Source of the DNA: Tenebrio molitor
Taxonomy: Eukaryota > Arthropoda > Insecta > Coleoptera > Tenebrionidae
Assembly: GCF_963966145.1 (NCBI RefSeq)
Contig: NC_091046.1
Location: 35,526,001-35,590,000 of the forward strand
Length of the DNA stretch: 64,000 nt
Reading direction: 5' to 3'
Part shown: positions 13,313 through 23,157 of the stretch, one piece after another
How the letters are laid out: every line of letters begins with the position of its first letter
Numbering within the stretch: the first letter of the stretch is position 1
Made by a program: the position numbers and the translations under genes
Notes under the pieces: generated by a model
Seen by the model: the letters and a program-made list of their open reading frames with translations, nothing else
The model's database searches: none
What the model was told of the DNA's origin: nothing

Positions 13313-15077
13313 ATGAGAAACAATCCATCTCAAGTGCATTATCGCAGACCGACAAGGTTGGTGTCCAATTATAAATTACAATCGATTTGTCGATTTTATA
13401 GATTATTGATTTTTATAAACGTTTTTAGACGATTCCTTGTAGTCCGTGGAGCTGATGTGACAGGAAATAAAAAGCTGACAAAGTAAATATATTTTCAATT
13501 ATGTATCTACTCAAATGTAACCTTACAGTATAATATAGTTATTTTGAAACTCTTGTACATGCAGTTAAGGGAAATATCGGATCAGGAATCTTCGCAATGG
13601 GATTGGCCTTCAAAAGCGGTGGAATGCTTTTGGGACCAATTGTGATGTTAATTATTGCTTTGATGAATTTCCACTGCCAACATCTTCTTGTACTAGGAAT
13701 TAAAAACGTAATATATTTACCAATAACTGTGTAGTTTGCAGATTAGAGCTTGTATTAAAATAACTGACAAAGAACCCGTTGAGGTGTTACCGAGTTTTGC
13801 AGAAACGGTGCAATATACATTTGAAGACAGCAAATCGAAATGGTTACAAAAACATTCCAAATCACTCGCCATATGGACTGACGTGTTTCTCATTTTGGCA
13901 GAGTATGGATTTTGTGTTGTTTATTTTATATTTGTCTCTAGACATCTTGGAGAGGTAGAAATCAACTAGACTTTTTTAATATTCTTAATTGTTTACTATT
14001 AATGTTTACAAATGCAATACATAAATCTTAATTTTACAGATTTTAGCTGATTATGGATGGGATCCAGGCTATCGAGTAATAGTTGCCATAATCTTAATAC
14101 CCATGTTGCTTTCTAGTTTTCTGGGAAGCTTAAAATTACTAATGCCAGTGTCACTAACAGCCAACGTAATAATGTGGATAGGAATTGTCTTGATCTTGTA
14201 TTTTTCATCCATAGACCTACCACCCATAACTGACAGAGACTTGGTACCTTATGCCGACCGACTTCCTCTGTTCTTTGGTATAGTTCTCTTCGCTTTTGAA
14301 GGAATACCATTTGTTAAGTATTATGTAGGTGATCTGTTGTCATCTGATTGTTTGTTTGTAGATTATACCGCTACGGATGGAAATGAAAAATCCTGATTCT
14401 TTCACATCGCGATGGGGTATTCTCAATATTACCATGATAATCGTTATCAGCTTATTTTTACTTGTGGGCTTCTTTGCTTACTGGCAATGGGGCGACGAAG
14501 TACAAGGAAGCGCTTTTTTAAATATGCCTGAATCAGAACCGTAAAAATTTTGCTGTGCTTTTAAAAAGTCAAAAGACGACAAAATACTTTCTAGATTATC
14601 TCAAGCTACCAAAATTCTTGTATCTATTGGAATAATGCTGAGTTATGCTCTTCACATGTATATTTCTTTTGAAATTGCGTACCCAAGGTTTCATCAAAAA
14701 TGGGGACCATTTAAGCATCCATCTCTGATAATATACATATACAGAACAGTTGCAGTCCTCATAACATGTATCTACAGTTACCAAAGTAAATGTTGATATT
14801 TAATTAATTTGTTCCACCATTTATAGACGCAGTCGCTAATATCAGTTCCAAGTTAGGAACGTTTATTTCACTAGTTGGAGCTTTAACTGGGGCCATATTA
14901 GCTCTTCTCCTACCGGCAGTTCTAGAACTAGTGAGCCTTTATGGTCAGCTGACGTATTACGTTATTATCAAAGACGTTTTTATAATCGTTGTTGCCATCA
15001 TCACCGCAATAGCTGGAACAATTTTATCTGTAATAGACATCGTGAAGGATTATACTGAAGAAAACGAAGAAAAATGA
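13313..15077 (+). CDS. Transporter B: PAT/SLC36-type amino-acid transporter, complete
   Basis: Exons 13313-13356, 13429-13482, 13539-13689, 13742-13954, 14040-14312, 14362-14540, 14595-14767 and 14827-15077 join to 445 residues ending in TGA. TM1 carries GNIGSGIFAMGLAFKSGG (residues ~42-59), TM3 is GFCVVYFIFVSRHLGE, and TM4-TM5 run through LLMPVSLTANVIMWIGIVLI. The TM6 junction reads AFEGIPFIIPLRMEMKNP, TM7 ends AYWQWGDEVQGS, TM8 includes YALHMYISFEIAYPRF, and the last exon has two helices and a polar tail DYTEENEEK. Intron sizes are about 48-85 nt, the most compact copy here. The exon-3 donor is taken as CTT|GTACTAG, as in D and E. Role expected from the family: amino-acid/H+ symport or amino-acid sensing at lysosome or plasma membrane. 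Confidence 0.9.
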
Positions 15078-15276
15078 TTGAAACCTTTTCAATATATTAA
15101 CATTAAAATTGAACCGTTTGTATTGTGTTATCTATTCAAAAGCTGTAGACACTTTGGCAAGTTTTAAAATTAATTTCATTTAATTAAAATACATATTCAA
15201 TCCGTTCTCCAGAGGGAATTTATATTTATAAAATATGTTAGACACAATTAGGTATGTTAAAACTTGAAATCATAAA

Positions 15277-15910
15277 TCATTGCCTGATTTAGGCGAAATG
15301 AAATCATAATAATACAACAAAAGCAAGCATATCTTTTAGATATAGCTGTTCCAAATTCACACAATATAACACAGGCATATAATACAAAAATTAATAAATA
15401 TTTAGAACTCTCCGTTGCTATGAGAAATCTTTGGTGTTTAGAAAAAATTTCGATTTTACCATTTATAATTTCAGCAACAGGAATAGTACCGCAATCTCTT
15501 TTCAAAAATTTAAAAATTTTGGACTTAGAGAACACATTGGTGGTTGAAATTCAAAAAGGTATATTATTATACTCATGTCACATCGTGAGGAAATTCCTTA
15601 ACATTGACACAGAACATAAAACACAAAAAAGTCAAAATGCGGAGGCGAGACGCCGGTAATTATGTTGATAAGCACTGCACTATTACTTGATAGTATTATC
15701 CGTAATAGTGTATGTACTCCGGCAAAATTGCCGTGCCGCCGGGTGGAGGTGGGATAGTACAACAATAATGGATAAAAAAATTTCCAACTTACGAGTTAAT
15801 AGAAATCAGAGGTAGCCGAAGGTTTATGAAATGTGGCTGGTGACTGGTCTGTAATAATTTGGTCTCTTGGGGCAGTATTGTAATTTTATCATGCATTATA
15901 TCTAATTGTT
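15277..15910 (-). pseudogene. Broken copy of the last exon and 3' UTR of the Z-disc scaffold gene
   Basis: Sequence on either side of the LINE at 15321-15757 matches the final exon and 3' UTR of the synaptopodin-type gene at 50830-51010. The words GGCGAAATGAAATCAT, TAGAAATCAGAG, GGTCTGTAATAATTTGG and GGAGCAGTATTGTAATTTT, or close variants, occur in the same order. On the minus strand the remnant still encodes NYNTAPR and PNYYRPV, but with stops and a deletion of about 12 bases between them. It lies 0.2 kb beyond the stop of transporter B, the same relative place as the real exon beyond transporter E. Confidence 0.8.
15321..15757 (+). mobile_element. 5'-truncated LINE insertion with 8-bp target duplication
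   Basis: A 437-bp insertion flanked by TACAACAA (15313-15320 and 15758-15765). It encodes the C-terminal end of a non-LTR retrotransposon ORF2: DIAVPNSHNITQAYNTKI, then LEKISILPFIISATGIVP, then a stop after EARRR. The 3' end carries the CGGCAAAATTGCCG palindrome followed by CCGGGTGGAGGTGGGAT. The reading frame of this fragment is still open. A neighbouring paralogous locus at 50850 shows the empty site. Confidence 0.85.
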
Positions 15911-16134
15911 TGAGCTTAAAACCAGCGCCGGACACGATTATTTTCTTAACCCGTCCTAAATTGGAGATTATTAATATACCATAATCATAAATTTTGAATT
16001 GTAGTAGTACCTAAAAACTCGTCTTTCGACCATGTACACTAATGAACTGATATAAAATACCATAAAGCGTATGAAACAAATGTATTACAAATTAGATACA
16101 ATATACTTAATATTTGCACACCTTATGTTAATAG

Positions 16135-16290
16135 TTTTGAAGTTATGTAGAGGGAAAACAAGATTTTAAATCAGAAAAAATAAAATTTCCAAAATAATCT
16201 GATATTTTAAAACTTACCGGTAAGACTCTACGTAGTTCTTCTTTTGAATTTTGTTCCGCCAATATTAGATAAATATGAAGTTTAAAAAAA
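16135..16290 (-). pseudogene. Relic of the first exon and promoter of a minus-strand transporter
   Basis: This stretch lines up with 11830-11975, the first coding exon of the minus-strand transporter and its flanks. Matching words include GAAGTT(G/A)TGTA followed by GAAAACAAGAT, TCTGATATTT, the splice donor CTTACC, and GTTCTTC. In the relic the start codon is lost (the complement of CAT has become CAA) and the donor has shifted. Homology resumes at 17420-17482 (TTCAATCAT, GACAATTTTGTA, TGGTTACCATG, equal to 12018-12071), with two palindromic elements inserted between the two pieces. Confidence 0.7.
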
Positions 16291-16312
16291 TTGAGAAATG
16301 TATTTATAAAAA

Positions 16313-16663
16313 TATATCGCGGGTTCAAATGAAATCCTGGGCTGAGTAGGGGTTGGAAAAATTAAACCGTTTAGAACAGTGTAAAGTTTGAATTTCCCGC
16401 CGTTTGACACGAATGACATTTGTTTATGTTTAATCGCAACATAATTGAACATGTTTGTTTTCAGCAAAGGGCGCCCTTAGATATTTGCTTCGAGAATAGG
16501 AATCGTTACGTTATTCTATTTTTAATGTAAAACATTGTACATTGTCTCTAAATTTTAGGTTGGCTGTCAACATGCTCCAATTAATCTACGCTTTAAAAAT
16601 GCACAACAATTGACGGTTTCCAACGCCTTCCCAGCCCAGGATTTCATTTGAACACTCGATATA
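16313..16663. repeat. Foldback element with TTCAAATGAAATCCTGGGCT arms
   Basis: About 350 bp with inverted arms. The left arm reads TTCAAATGAAATCCTGGGCT, and the right arm carries AGCCCAGGATTTCATTTGAA before CACTCGATATA. It abuts the next element at 16664, which inserted at a TA in or beside its right end. There is no coding capacity. Confidence 0.75.
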
Positions 16664-17418
16664 CAGTGCCTTTTTTTTAACGCTGGCCATAGGGATTTAC
16701 ATGACAAAAACTTTGGATCGTGTTAATAAGCTTTTTAGAAGAAATTTTTAAGTGAAATTTGACAGAATATTAGATTAGTATTTTATAAATCAATTTCAGT
16801 TTATTTTATACTACAGAATAAAATAATTATGGAATAAATTTAAAAAAAAAAGTACTTTTAATTTATTACATTTTTTTTTGCCCAGAAGGTTTTATAATCG
16901 TTAGACAGAAACAAAATGTTCGATAAAATTTTTATGATCGTCTTGGTTAATGTCTTACAGCCTGTGGAAGACAGTTTGAACAATTTATGAAATGAAAATT
17001 CAAAAATAATTAAAATAGTTTAATATTGTTGAAGTAGAATTTTATTTATTTTGATGTAATTATGATTTCCTATGTTTTATGTTTATGAAATAAAACTGCA
17101 CATTTCTCAGTCTATCCCATTCAATAATTTCTTTATTTGAAAAGGTGTCCATTGAAAATTATTACTGTTTGACGTTTGTTGGATTTACATTACGTCAGCC
17201 TACTTGGCAAGCCACGTGGTAAATTTAATTAACCTATTTTTGCTCTAATTCCGTGATTATTTTGTTTTGTACGATGGGCCGAACTGAAATTGATTTATAA
17301 ACTACTAATCTAATATCCTACCAAATTTCACTTAAAAATTCCTACTAAAAAGTTCATTAACAAACCCTAAATTTTTAGCATGTAAATTCCTATGGCCAGC
17401 GTTAAAAAAAAGGCACTG
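16664..17418. repeat. Palindromic MITE, CAGTGCC ends, TA duplication
   Basis: A 755-bp element with ends CAGTGCCTTTTTTTTAACGC and the complement, flanked by TA on both sides. The arms stay complementary for more than 120 bp (shared GGAATTTTTAAGTGAAATTTG-like words). Its ends resemble those of the element at 46919-47661 (CAGTGCATTTTTTTTAACTG), so the two belong to one family. Confidence 0.85.
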
Positions 17419-18150
17419 TATACTGTAAATTCAATCATATATCACGGTGACAATTTTGTATGATTTCTTCTGGTTACCATGGGGCTTACTATCCGTTTAT
17501 TAAACTCCCGCACTGTCAGTGTCAAATTTTTGACTTTTTTTTTTGGAGTGTAGGTACTGTTACGTTATAAATTACGCTCCCGAAACTGGGCAACCCTGTT
17601 ACCGGTTACAAATCCGGAATGTTCAGGGGTATAACGAACAAGTCGTGGCTTCGACTCGGTTTACAATGCGAACCACGAGAAACGCCGACTGAAGCTGAAA
17701 AATTGGTGAGAACAGCCCTGAGTACGGGAAATGATACACAATCTTCCAACTAATCGTTTATTCAGATATCAACAATGAAAACAATGATATAAATGAAAAA
17801 GGAAAACAACGAAGCCTGACTAGCCTAGTGGCGTGTACAAATTTTAATAACCCTAACTCCTCGGAGGGTCCTCCGGGTCGCAGACGTTCAACGAACGAGT
17901 ACCGGCGAAACAGTAAAAAAAATCCCTTCTTTAGCGACAGAGGAAGGCCGACTGATCCTACGTAACGTCGCTATTCGGCTACGCCGCCCGCATAAGCGGA
18001 GAGGTCCTCCAAGTCTTTCTTCGCTCCAAAAAAAAAAATTGAAGTTAAGATTTTTTTCTTCTGTACGGACCGGTGAAGAACCACGCGCAAAAAAAATGAT
18101 GGGTGAGCGCGATACACAATTCCTGGCGAGGTCGCTCACGGATTGATAAT

Positions 18151-18283
18151 TGATGTGCGTAGGTCCGGGAAGGTGTTCGGGAGAGCGAAATGATTAACGT
18201 GCGAGTGCTGGTGAACGACTAGTTTATTCAGAGTACAGGTGCGCATGTGTGTATGTGATAACATGAATTTGACATATTCAACA
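18151..18283 (-). repeat. 3' LTR of the copia element
   Basis: 133 bp, by eye identical to the copy at 22647-22779. TG...CA ends are seen on the minus strand. It contains TTATTCAGAGTACAGG and GTATGTGATAACATG. Confidence 0.95.
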
Positions 18284-18296
18284 TCCCCCCCATCAA
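18284..18296 (-). other. Poly-purine tract of the copia element
   Basis: On the minus strand TTGATGGGGGGGA lies directly before the 3' LTR, the expected place for plus-strand DNA priming in an LTR retrotransposon. Confidence 0.85.
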
Positions 18297-18497
18297 ATTA
18301 ATGTTCAACAAAAATAATAAAATAAAATTCGTCGATCATGGGTGGATTAAACAGCGTCACATAAATCGCGCAAGTAACTCTGAATTCTTTCATTAAAAAT
18401 TTGCGAAACAAAAAATAACGCGCAACATAATTAAAAAAACACAATACAACAAATAAAATACAACATTACAAAAATGATTGGAGCGTAACACGGTTTT

Positions 18498-21400
18498 TCA
18501 GTTATTTACCAAACCATAGTGAGAAATACATGACTGAAATTTAGCAACGCATAAAGGTTTCGTCAGGGCGTCTGCGATCATGTCTTGGGTAGAGATGAGC
18601 TTGACTTTGATCTTCGCATCTTCGACCAGTTGACGTATGAAATGGTGTCTGAGATCGATATGTTTAGTTCGTTGACTGAATCCTGCGTCAGATGCTAAGT
18701 CGACGGCACCCTTGTTGTCGTTGTACAAGGTCGTAGGTTCCTCGACGGACGTGGGGTCGAGTTCTGACGCTAAACTCCGTAGCCAGATGAGTTCTTGACA
18801 TGTGTAGCTCAGCGCCATGTATTCTGCCTCTGTTGTAGACAAAGCAACTGTTGGTTGTTTCTTGCTGGACCATGATACAGGATTTCGATTGTGGAAAATG
18901 ATAAATCCTGTCGTAGATCTTCGATCTGCGAGGTCATTTCCCCAGTCTGCGTCGCAGTAGGCGGTGATCGTGTTTTCTTCAAGTGATGAGAATTCCATCT
19001 TCAGGCTGATTGTGGACTTGAGATATCGAAGTATCCGTTTCACGGCTCTCCAGTGTACAATATCGGGATTCTGATTGAAGCGGCTCAAACAGTTGACTGC
19101 GTGAGCGATGTCAGGTCTCGAAATTTGCGTGAGGTACAATAATCCTCCGATCGCTTCTCGATAGGGAAAAATAGGAGTCGTTTCGGTTTCGTTGGTGTGC
19201 AAGTCCAGCTTCTGATTCACATCTTCTGGGGTTCTCACCGGGTGACTATCTTCCATCTTGAAACGTTTGAGTAGATTGAGGATATGGTCTGATTGGTCGA
19301 TGTGGATCGTATGTCGTTTCCAATCTCGAGTGAAATTTATCCCTAAACATTTTGATACTTGTCCTAGGTCTTTCATATGGAATTTTTCGTTGAGGCTGTT
19401 TTTCGTGCTCGAAGTTGCGAAGTCGTCGTTCGAAAAAATTTGTATGTCATCTACGTAGACTGCTAATAATTCCATTTTTCGTCCTGCTCGTTTCGTGTAA
19501 ACACACGGGTCTGTTTGCGATCGTGTGAATCCAATTTTCGTAAGTACTGAGTTCAGCTTGGAGTTCCACGCTCTTGAACCCTGCTTGAGCCCGTACATGG
19601 CCTTTCTGAGCTTGCAAATTTGATTCTCCTTCCTTGGTTGTTCGAAGCCAGTGGGCTGCTGGATGTATAACTCTTCTTTAAGATCTCCATGAAGGAATGC
19701 GTTCTTCACGTCAAGCTGATGAATTTTCAGGTCGTATTTTGCAGCCATCGAAATGAGAAAACGTAGTGTTTCCATCCTTATCACAGGTGAGTAGGTCTCT
19801 TCGAAGTGGATACCTGGAATCTGCGTGCAACCTTTTGCTACGAGTCTAGCCTTGTACAAGGTTGGCTGATCTTTCCCCCTTTTAGTTTTAAAAACCCAAC
19901 GTGTTTTTAAAACTTTTGCGTTCGGTTTGGGATCTGTCAGAGTCCAAGTGCCGTTTTCCATGAGGGCTTTGTATTCCTCCTCCATGGCAGATTTCCATAA
20001 GTGACTTTGCGGGGAATTGAGGGCCTCTTCGGGAGTTTGAGGATCCTCGTCTTCGTTTTCATGGGTGATTGCGTTTATCTTGTAGTAAACGTAATCGTCG
20101 TCTTTCTTGGGTTTCGGTTTCCTGGTGGTTTTTCGTAACATGTTCTGCGGTTCTTCTTCATTGATCGTTTCGGGAATCTTGGTCGTTGCCGTTGGTGATG
20201 CCGTTTGAGATTCTTCGTCGTCTTCGTCGTCTGTAGGAACAGCTAACTCGAAAGTTGCAACGTTAGTTTCGTTACGTTTCAGCTGGGCGAGAAATTCTGT
20301 TTCCATGAACACAGCATCTCGGCTCTTAAATACCTTGCGGGTTTGCGGATCGTAAAATCGATAGCCTTTGGATTCCTCGGGATAACCTATAAAGATGGCG
20401 TCTCGTGTGGGTGAATCCCACTTCAACCTAAGAGGTTTTGGTACGTAAACCATTGCTTTGCAGCCGAAAATTTTTAGGTGACTTATATCGGGCTTACGTC
20501 CGGTCCAGACTTCTTCGGGAGTCTTGAAGTTGAGGACCCTGGTGGGGGTGCGGTTGATGAGATAAACTGCCGTTGAGACCGCTTCGGCCCAATAAGCCTT
20601 GGGAAGACCTGCATCGGATAAGAGTGATCGAGCCTTCTCGACGATGGTTCTATTAGTCCTTTCTGCTACGCCATTTTGCTGAGGCGCGTACGGAATGGTC
20701 AGTTGATGTCGTACTCCAGTGGACTCGAGGTAGGCTTTCAACTCGTTGTTGACGTACTCTTTGCCGTTGTCGGATCTGAGGGCCTTCATTTTCCGTTCAA
20801 GCTGGTTTTCTGCAAAAATTTTGAAGTCTTTAATACACTTGGAAACTTCATTTTTATGGCGTAGAAAATAAACGTGTATTTTCTTAGAATGGTCGTCTAT
20901 GAGGGTCAAAAAATATTTTGATCCTCCGAGAGAATCGTTTTCCATTGGTCCGCACAGATCGCTGTGTATCAGGTCCAGAAGGTTCTCGGCTCGTTTACCA
21001 TCCTTGGGGAAGGGGCTTCGATGGTGTTTTCCTTGAAGGCACGGAACGCAGGTGCCCTCTGTGGCGGGAACGGAGTTGCAGCCGGTAACAGCTTCCTTGA
21101 AATGGACCGCAATGGAGTTTCCGGGGTGACCAACTCTTCGATGCCATAATTCGGGTGCGTGTGACGTCGTGGTGATGTTTGCTGACTGTTCAGCTGAATC
21201 GAGTTTGTAGATTCCTCCGTGATCATGTGCCGTTGCTAAAAGGTCTCCGTATTTCGATTTTATCTCGCATCTTGATCCTTTGAATTCCACGGTGTGGCCT
21301 TTTTCGATTATTTTACTGACCGACAGTAAGTTAGTTGAAATTTCTGGTGCGTAAACGACATTGTGGACCTTGATGAAGTCCGGCTTGTTGTCAATCTGGA

Positions 21401-22319
21401 TTGGTATCAAGGTCGAGCCAATGGATTTGCTCTCAATTTTCGTATTATCCGCGAGCACGATTTTGGAATCAGACGTGCTAGAGACGTTGTCGAGCCAATC
21501 CTCACGATGAGTGAAATGCGCTGAAGCGCACGAATCCAGGTACCAAGCATCAGGATCCATAGCATGGGCGGTGGAGAAAGCTAAGAAGGCTTTTTCTTGC
21601 TGTTTCCTTTTTTGCTCGGCTCGAATTGTTGCGTCCGTCTTCGGTAACCTGCAATCTCGGCTGAAGTGACCAGGTTTATTGCAATTGAAACAATTTTTCG
21701 TTTTTTGAGCTCGTGCGTTTCTGTTTTGAAATTTACTCGCCATAGCAACATTATCATCTCGCGTTTTTTTGACGTTATCGTTTTTCATCGAATATTCTAG
21801 AAGGAGCTTCGTTTTTATTTCGTCGCCTGATAACGGTTTATCGGAGCTGGTGATACTCATTATCAGCGGATCGTATTCGGGAGTAAGGCCAGCAAGTAAA
21901 AAGGTTCCGATCCCTTCATCGTCTACTTTGAACTTGATTGCGTTGAGACGATTCGAGTACGAGATGATCTGATATACGTACTCTTCCATTGATTGACATT
22001 TGTCGAGCCTGGTGTCAGTTAATGCACGCATCAATGCTATCCTGTTGTTTTGGCCTGCATCCTCGAAAGTGCGAGCGAGGTTGTTCCACGCGTCCTTGGC
22101 CGTCGCTGCATCTTCTACATGGATATAGATGTGGGGCTCCGTGGCTAGCAAAATTCGGGATCGCGCCTTCATGTTTTTGCTTTCGTCGGTGACGTCGCCG
22201 GTCACACATTTCCATAGGTCTTCGAGATGTAACGCTGCTCGCATGGCGGACTTCCATGTATTATAGTTCTCTCGACCTCGAAGTTTTTCAAACGTAATTT
22301 GATTGTTCGTTGGCGGCAT
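18498..22319 (-). CDS. Copia gag-pol polyprotein (1273 residues)
   Basis: A single frame with the copia order gag, protease, integrase, reverse transcriptase, RNase H. Gag has the N-terminal copia-type domain and a CCHC knuckle CFNCNKPGHFSRDC (residues 210-223). Protease has LDSCASAH (catalytic D262). Integrase has the zinc-binding residues H393, H398, C424 and C427 and catalytic D454, D517 (SDNGKEY) and E553 (NGVAERTNR). Reverse transcriptase has QLDVKNAFLHG (868-878) and YVDD (955-958). RNase H has D1123, E1164, D1201 and D1250. All key residues are present and there are no internal stops. The start ATG follows a leader of about 330 bases. No separate gag frame or frameshift is seen, as is usual for insect copia elements. 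Confidence 0.95.
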   Translation of the reverse strand: MPPTNNQITFEKLRGRENYNTWKSAMRAALHLEDLWKCVTGDVTDESKNMKARSRILLATEPHIYIHVEDAATAKDAWNNLARTFEDAGQNNRIALMRALTDTRLDKCQSMEEYVYQIISYSNRLNAIKFKVDDEGIGTFLLAGLTPEYDPLIMSITSSDKPLSGDEIKTKLLLEYSMKNDNVKKTRDDNVAMASKFQNRNARAQKTKNCFNCNKPGHFSRDCRLPKTDATIRAEQKRKQQEKAFLAFSTAHAMDPDAWYLDSCASAHFTHREDWLDNVSSTSDSKIVLADNTKIESKSIGSTLIPIQIDNKPDFIKVHNVVYAPEISTNLLSVSKIIEKGHTVEFKGSRCEIKSKYGDLLATAHDHGGIYKLDSAEQSANITTTSHAPELWHRRVGHPGNSIAVHFKEAVTGCNSVPATEGTCVPCLQGKHHRSPFPKDGKRAENLLDLIHSDLCGPMENDSLGGSKYFLTLIDDHSKKIHVYFLRHKNEVSKCIKDFKIFAENQLERKMKALRSDNGKEYVNNELKAYLESTGVRHQLTIPYAPQQNGVAERTNRTIVEKARSLLSDAGLPKAYWAEAVSTAVYLINRTPTRVLNFKTPEEVWTGRKPDISHLKIFGCKAMVYVPKPLRLKWDSPTRDAIFIGYPEESKGYRFYDPQTRKVFKSRDAVFMETEFLAQLKRNETNVATFELAVPTDDEDDEESQTASPTATTKIPETINEEEPQNMLRKTTRKPKPKKDDDYVYYKINAITHENEDEDPQTPEEALNSPQSHLWKSAMEEEYKALMENGTWTLTDPKPNAKVLKTRWVFKTKRGKDQPTLYKARLVAKGCTQIPGIHFEETYSPVIRMETLRFLISMAAKYDLKIHQLDVKNAFLHGDLKEELYIQQPTGFEQPRKENQICKLRKAMYGLKQGSRAWNSKLNSVLTKIGFTRSQTDPCVYTKRAGRKMELLAVYVDDIQIFSNDDFATSSTKNSLNEKFHMKDLGQVSKCLGINFTRDWKRHTIHIDQSDHILNLLKRFKMEDSHPVRTPEDVNQKLDLHTNETETTPIFPYREAIGGLLYLTQISRPDIAHAVNCLSRFNQNPDIVHWRAVKRILRYLKSTISLKMEFSSLEENTITAYCDADWGNDLADRRSTTGFIIFHNRNPVSWSSKKQPTVALSTTEAEYMALSYTCQELIWLRSLASELDPTSVEEPTTLYNDNKGAVDLASDAGFSQRTKHIDLRHHFIRQLVEDAKIKVKLISTQDMIADALTKPLCVAKFQSCISHYGLVNN

Positions 22320-22340
22320 GTTGTTCGTGTTCCTTCACAA

Positions 22341-22446
22341 AGGACGTTTTCGTTGTTCGTTTCGCCGTTCGTTTCGTTGTTCGTCTCACCGTTTGTTTCG
22401 TAGTTCGTTTCGTCGTTCGTTTCGTTGTTCGTTTTGTCGTTCGTTT
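22341..22446. repeat. 12-bp minisatellite in the copia leader
   Basis: About nine imperfect copies of a 12-bp unit GTTCGTTTCGTY run through the untranslated leader between the 5' LTR and gag. Frames in both directions stay open because the unit is a multiple of three; they are artefacts, not genes. Confidence 0.85.
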
Positions 22447-22632
22447 TGCACAATTTCCAATTTTCGTGGTTTTTTGGACACTCGTTTTTCTTGCGTTTTT
22501 TTTCGGTCGTTCGTGTGATATGGCGGCGTGCGTTCGATTCCGTGTCGTTACGTTCACGTTTTCGGAATTCAATGGATCGTGGGTCTCCACGAACTTACGT
22601 AGGAAGTGATCAGCGTTGTCTTTGGTCACTTT

Positions 22633-22646
22633 GCGGGCCCATAACC
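22633..22646 (-). other. Copia primer-binding site (initiator tRNA-Met half-molecule type)
   Basis: Directly inside the 5' LTR the minus strand reads GGTTATGGGCCCGC. The first 12 bases match the Drosophila copia site, which pairs with an internal stretch of initiator tRNA-Met rather than its 3' end. That priming mode is known for copia; its use here is inferred from the match. Confidence 0.75.
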
Positions 22647-22779
22647 TGATGTGCGTAGGTCCGGGAAGGTGTTCGGGAGAGCGAAATGATTAACGTGCGA
22701 GTGCTGGTGAACGACTAGTTTATTCAGAGTACAGGTGCGCATGTGTGTATGTGATAACATGAATTTGACATATTCAACA
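22647..22779 (-). repeat. 5' LTR of the copia element
   Basis: 133 bp, identical by eye to the 3' LTR. It is followed on its right by the target copy ATAAT. It acts as promoter for the minus-strand gag-pol transcript. Confidence 0.95.
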
Positions 22780-22840
22780 ATAATCGTTCGTGAATATAAA
22801 AACCCGACGGACTTGATAAGGAAAATTTTTCTTAAAATTA

Positions 22841-23157
22841 CAGTGTTTTTCTTTTGCTTTTCTCCTTTTGTCAATTGTGCTTCACAATTTCTCAATTGAT
22901 TTTCCCATTTATTTTGCTAGTAAGGGAACAAATTCCTTTTTCGTCAAATGTAATTCATTATTTGTCAATTGACTTTCCCATTGTGACAATGAAAATCAAT
23001 TAAATTAATAAGAAAAGCATTTTGTATAAAGTGAAAGTGATTTGAGAAAAGGGGAATTTCATTTGACATTTCATTTTGACATTTAAAAAATTGGAAAGTC
23101 ATTTGACAAATCGTGAAACACAACTGACAAAAGAAGAAAAGCAAAAGAAAAACACTG
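22841..23157. repeat. Foldback MITE inside the solo LTR, CAGTGTTTTTC ends
   Basis: A 317-bp element with ends CAGTGTTTTTCTTTTGCTTT and the complement, flanked by TA at 22839-22840 and 23158-23159. The arms run about 130 bp with TTTGTCAA-type repeats. The Tc1/mariner-like target TA suggests mobilisation by a transposase encoded elsewhere. Confidence 0.85.

Larger units (their letters stand above)
18151..22779 (-). mobile_element. Copia-type LTR retrotransposon, apparently intact
   Basis: A 4629-bp element with two 133-bp LTRs that look identical (18151-18283 and 22647-22779), flanked by the 5-bp duplication ATAAT (18146-18150 and 22780-22784). On the minus strand the LTR starts TGTTGAATATG and ends CGCACATCA. 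The internal part starts at the primer-binding site and ends at a poly-purine tract TTGATGGGGGGGA just before the 3' LTR. One long gag-pol frame is undisturbed. Identical LTRs, an exact target duplication and an open frame point to a very recent insertion. Whether it still moves is inference. Confidence 0.95.

Noticed and set aside
15420..15659. Small protein starting MRNLWCLEKISIL as a host gene
   Set aside because: The same sequence recurs at 9463 and 25873 with decay and has target duplications; it is the C-terminus of a LINE ORF2.
22288..22649. Overlapping long frames on both strands in the copia leader
   Set aside because: They are produced by the 12-bp minisatellite, whose unit length is a multiple of three, so any frame stays open.
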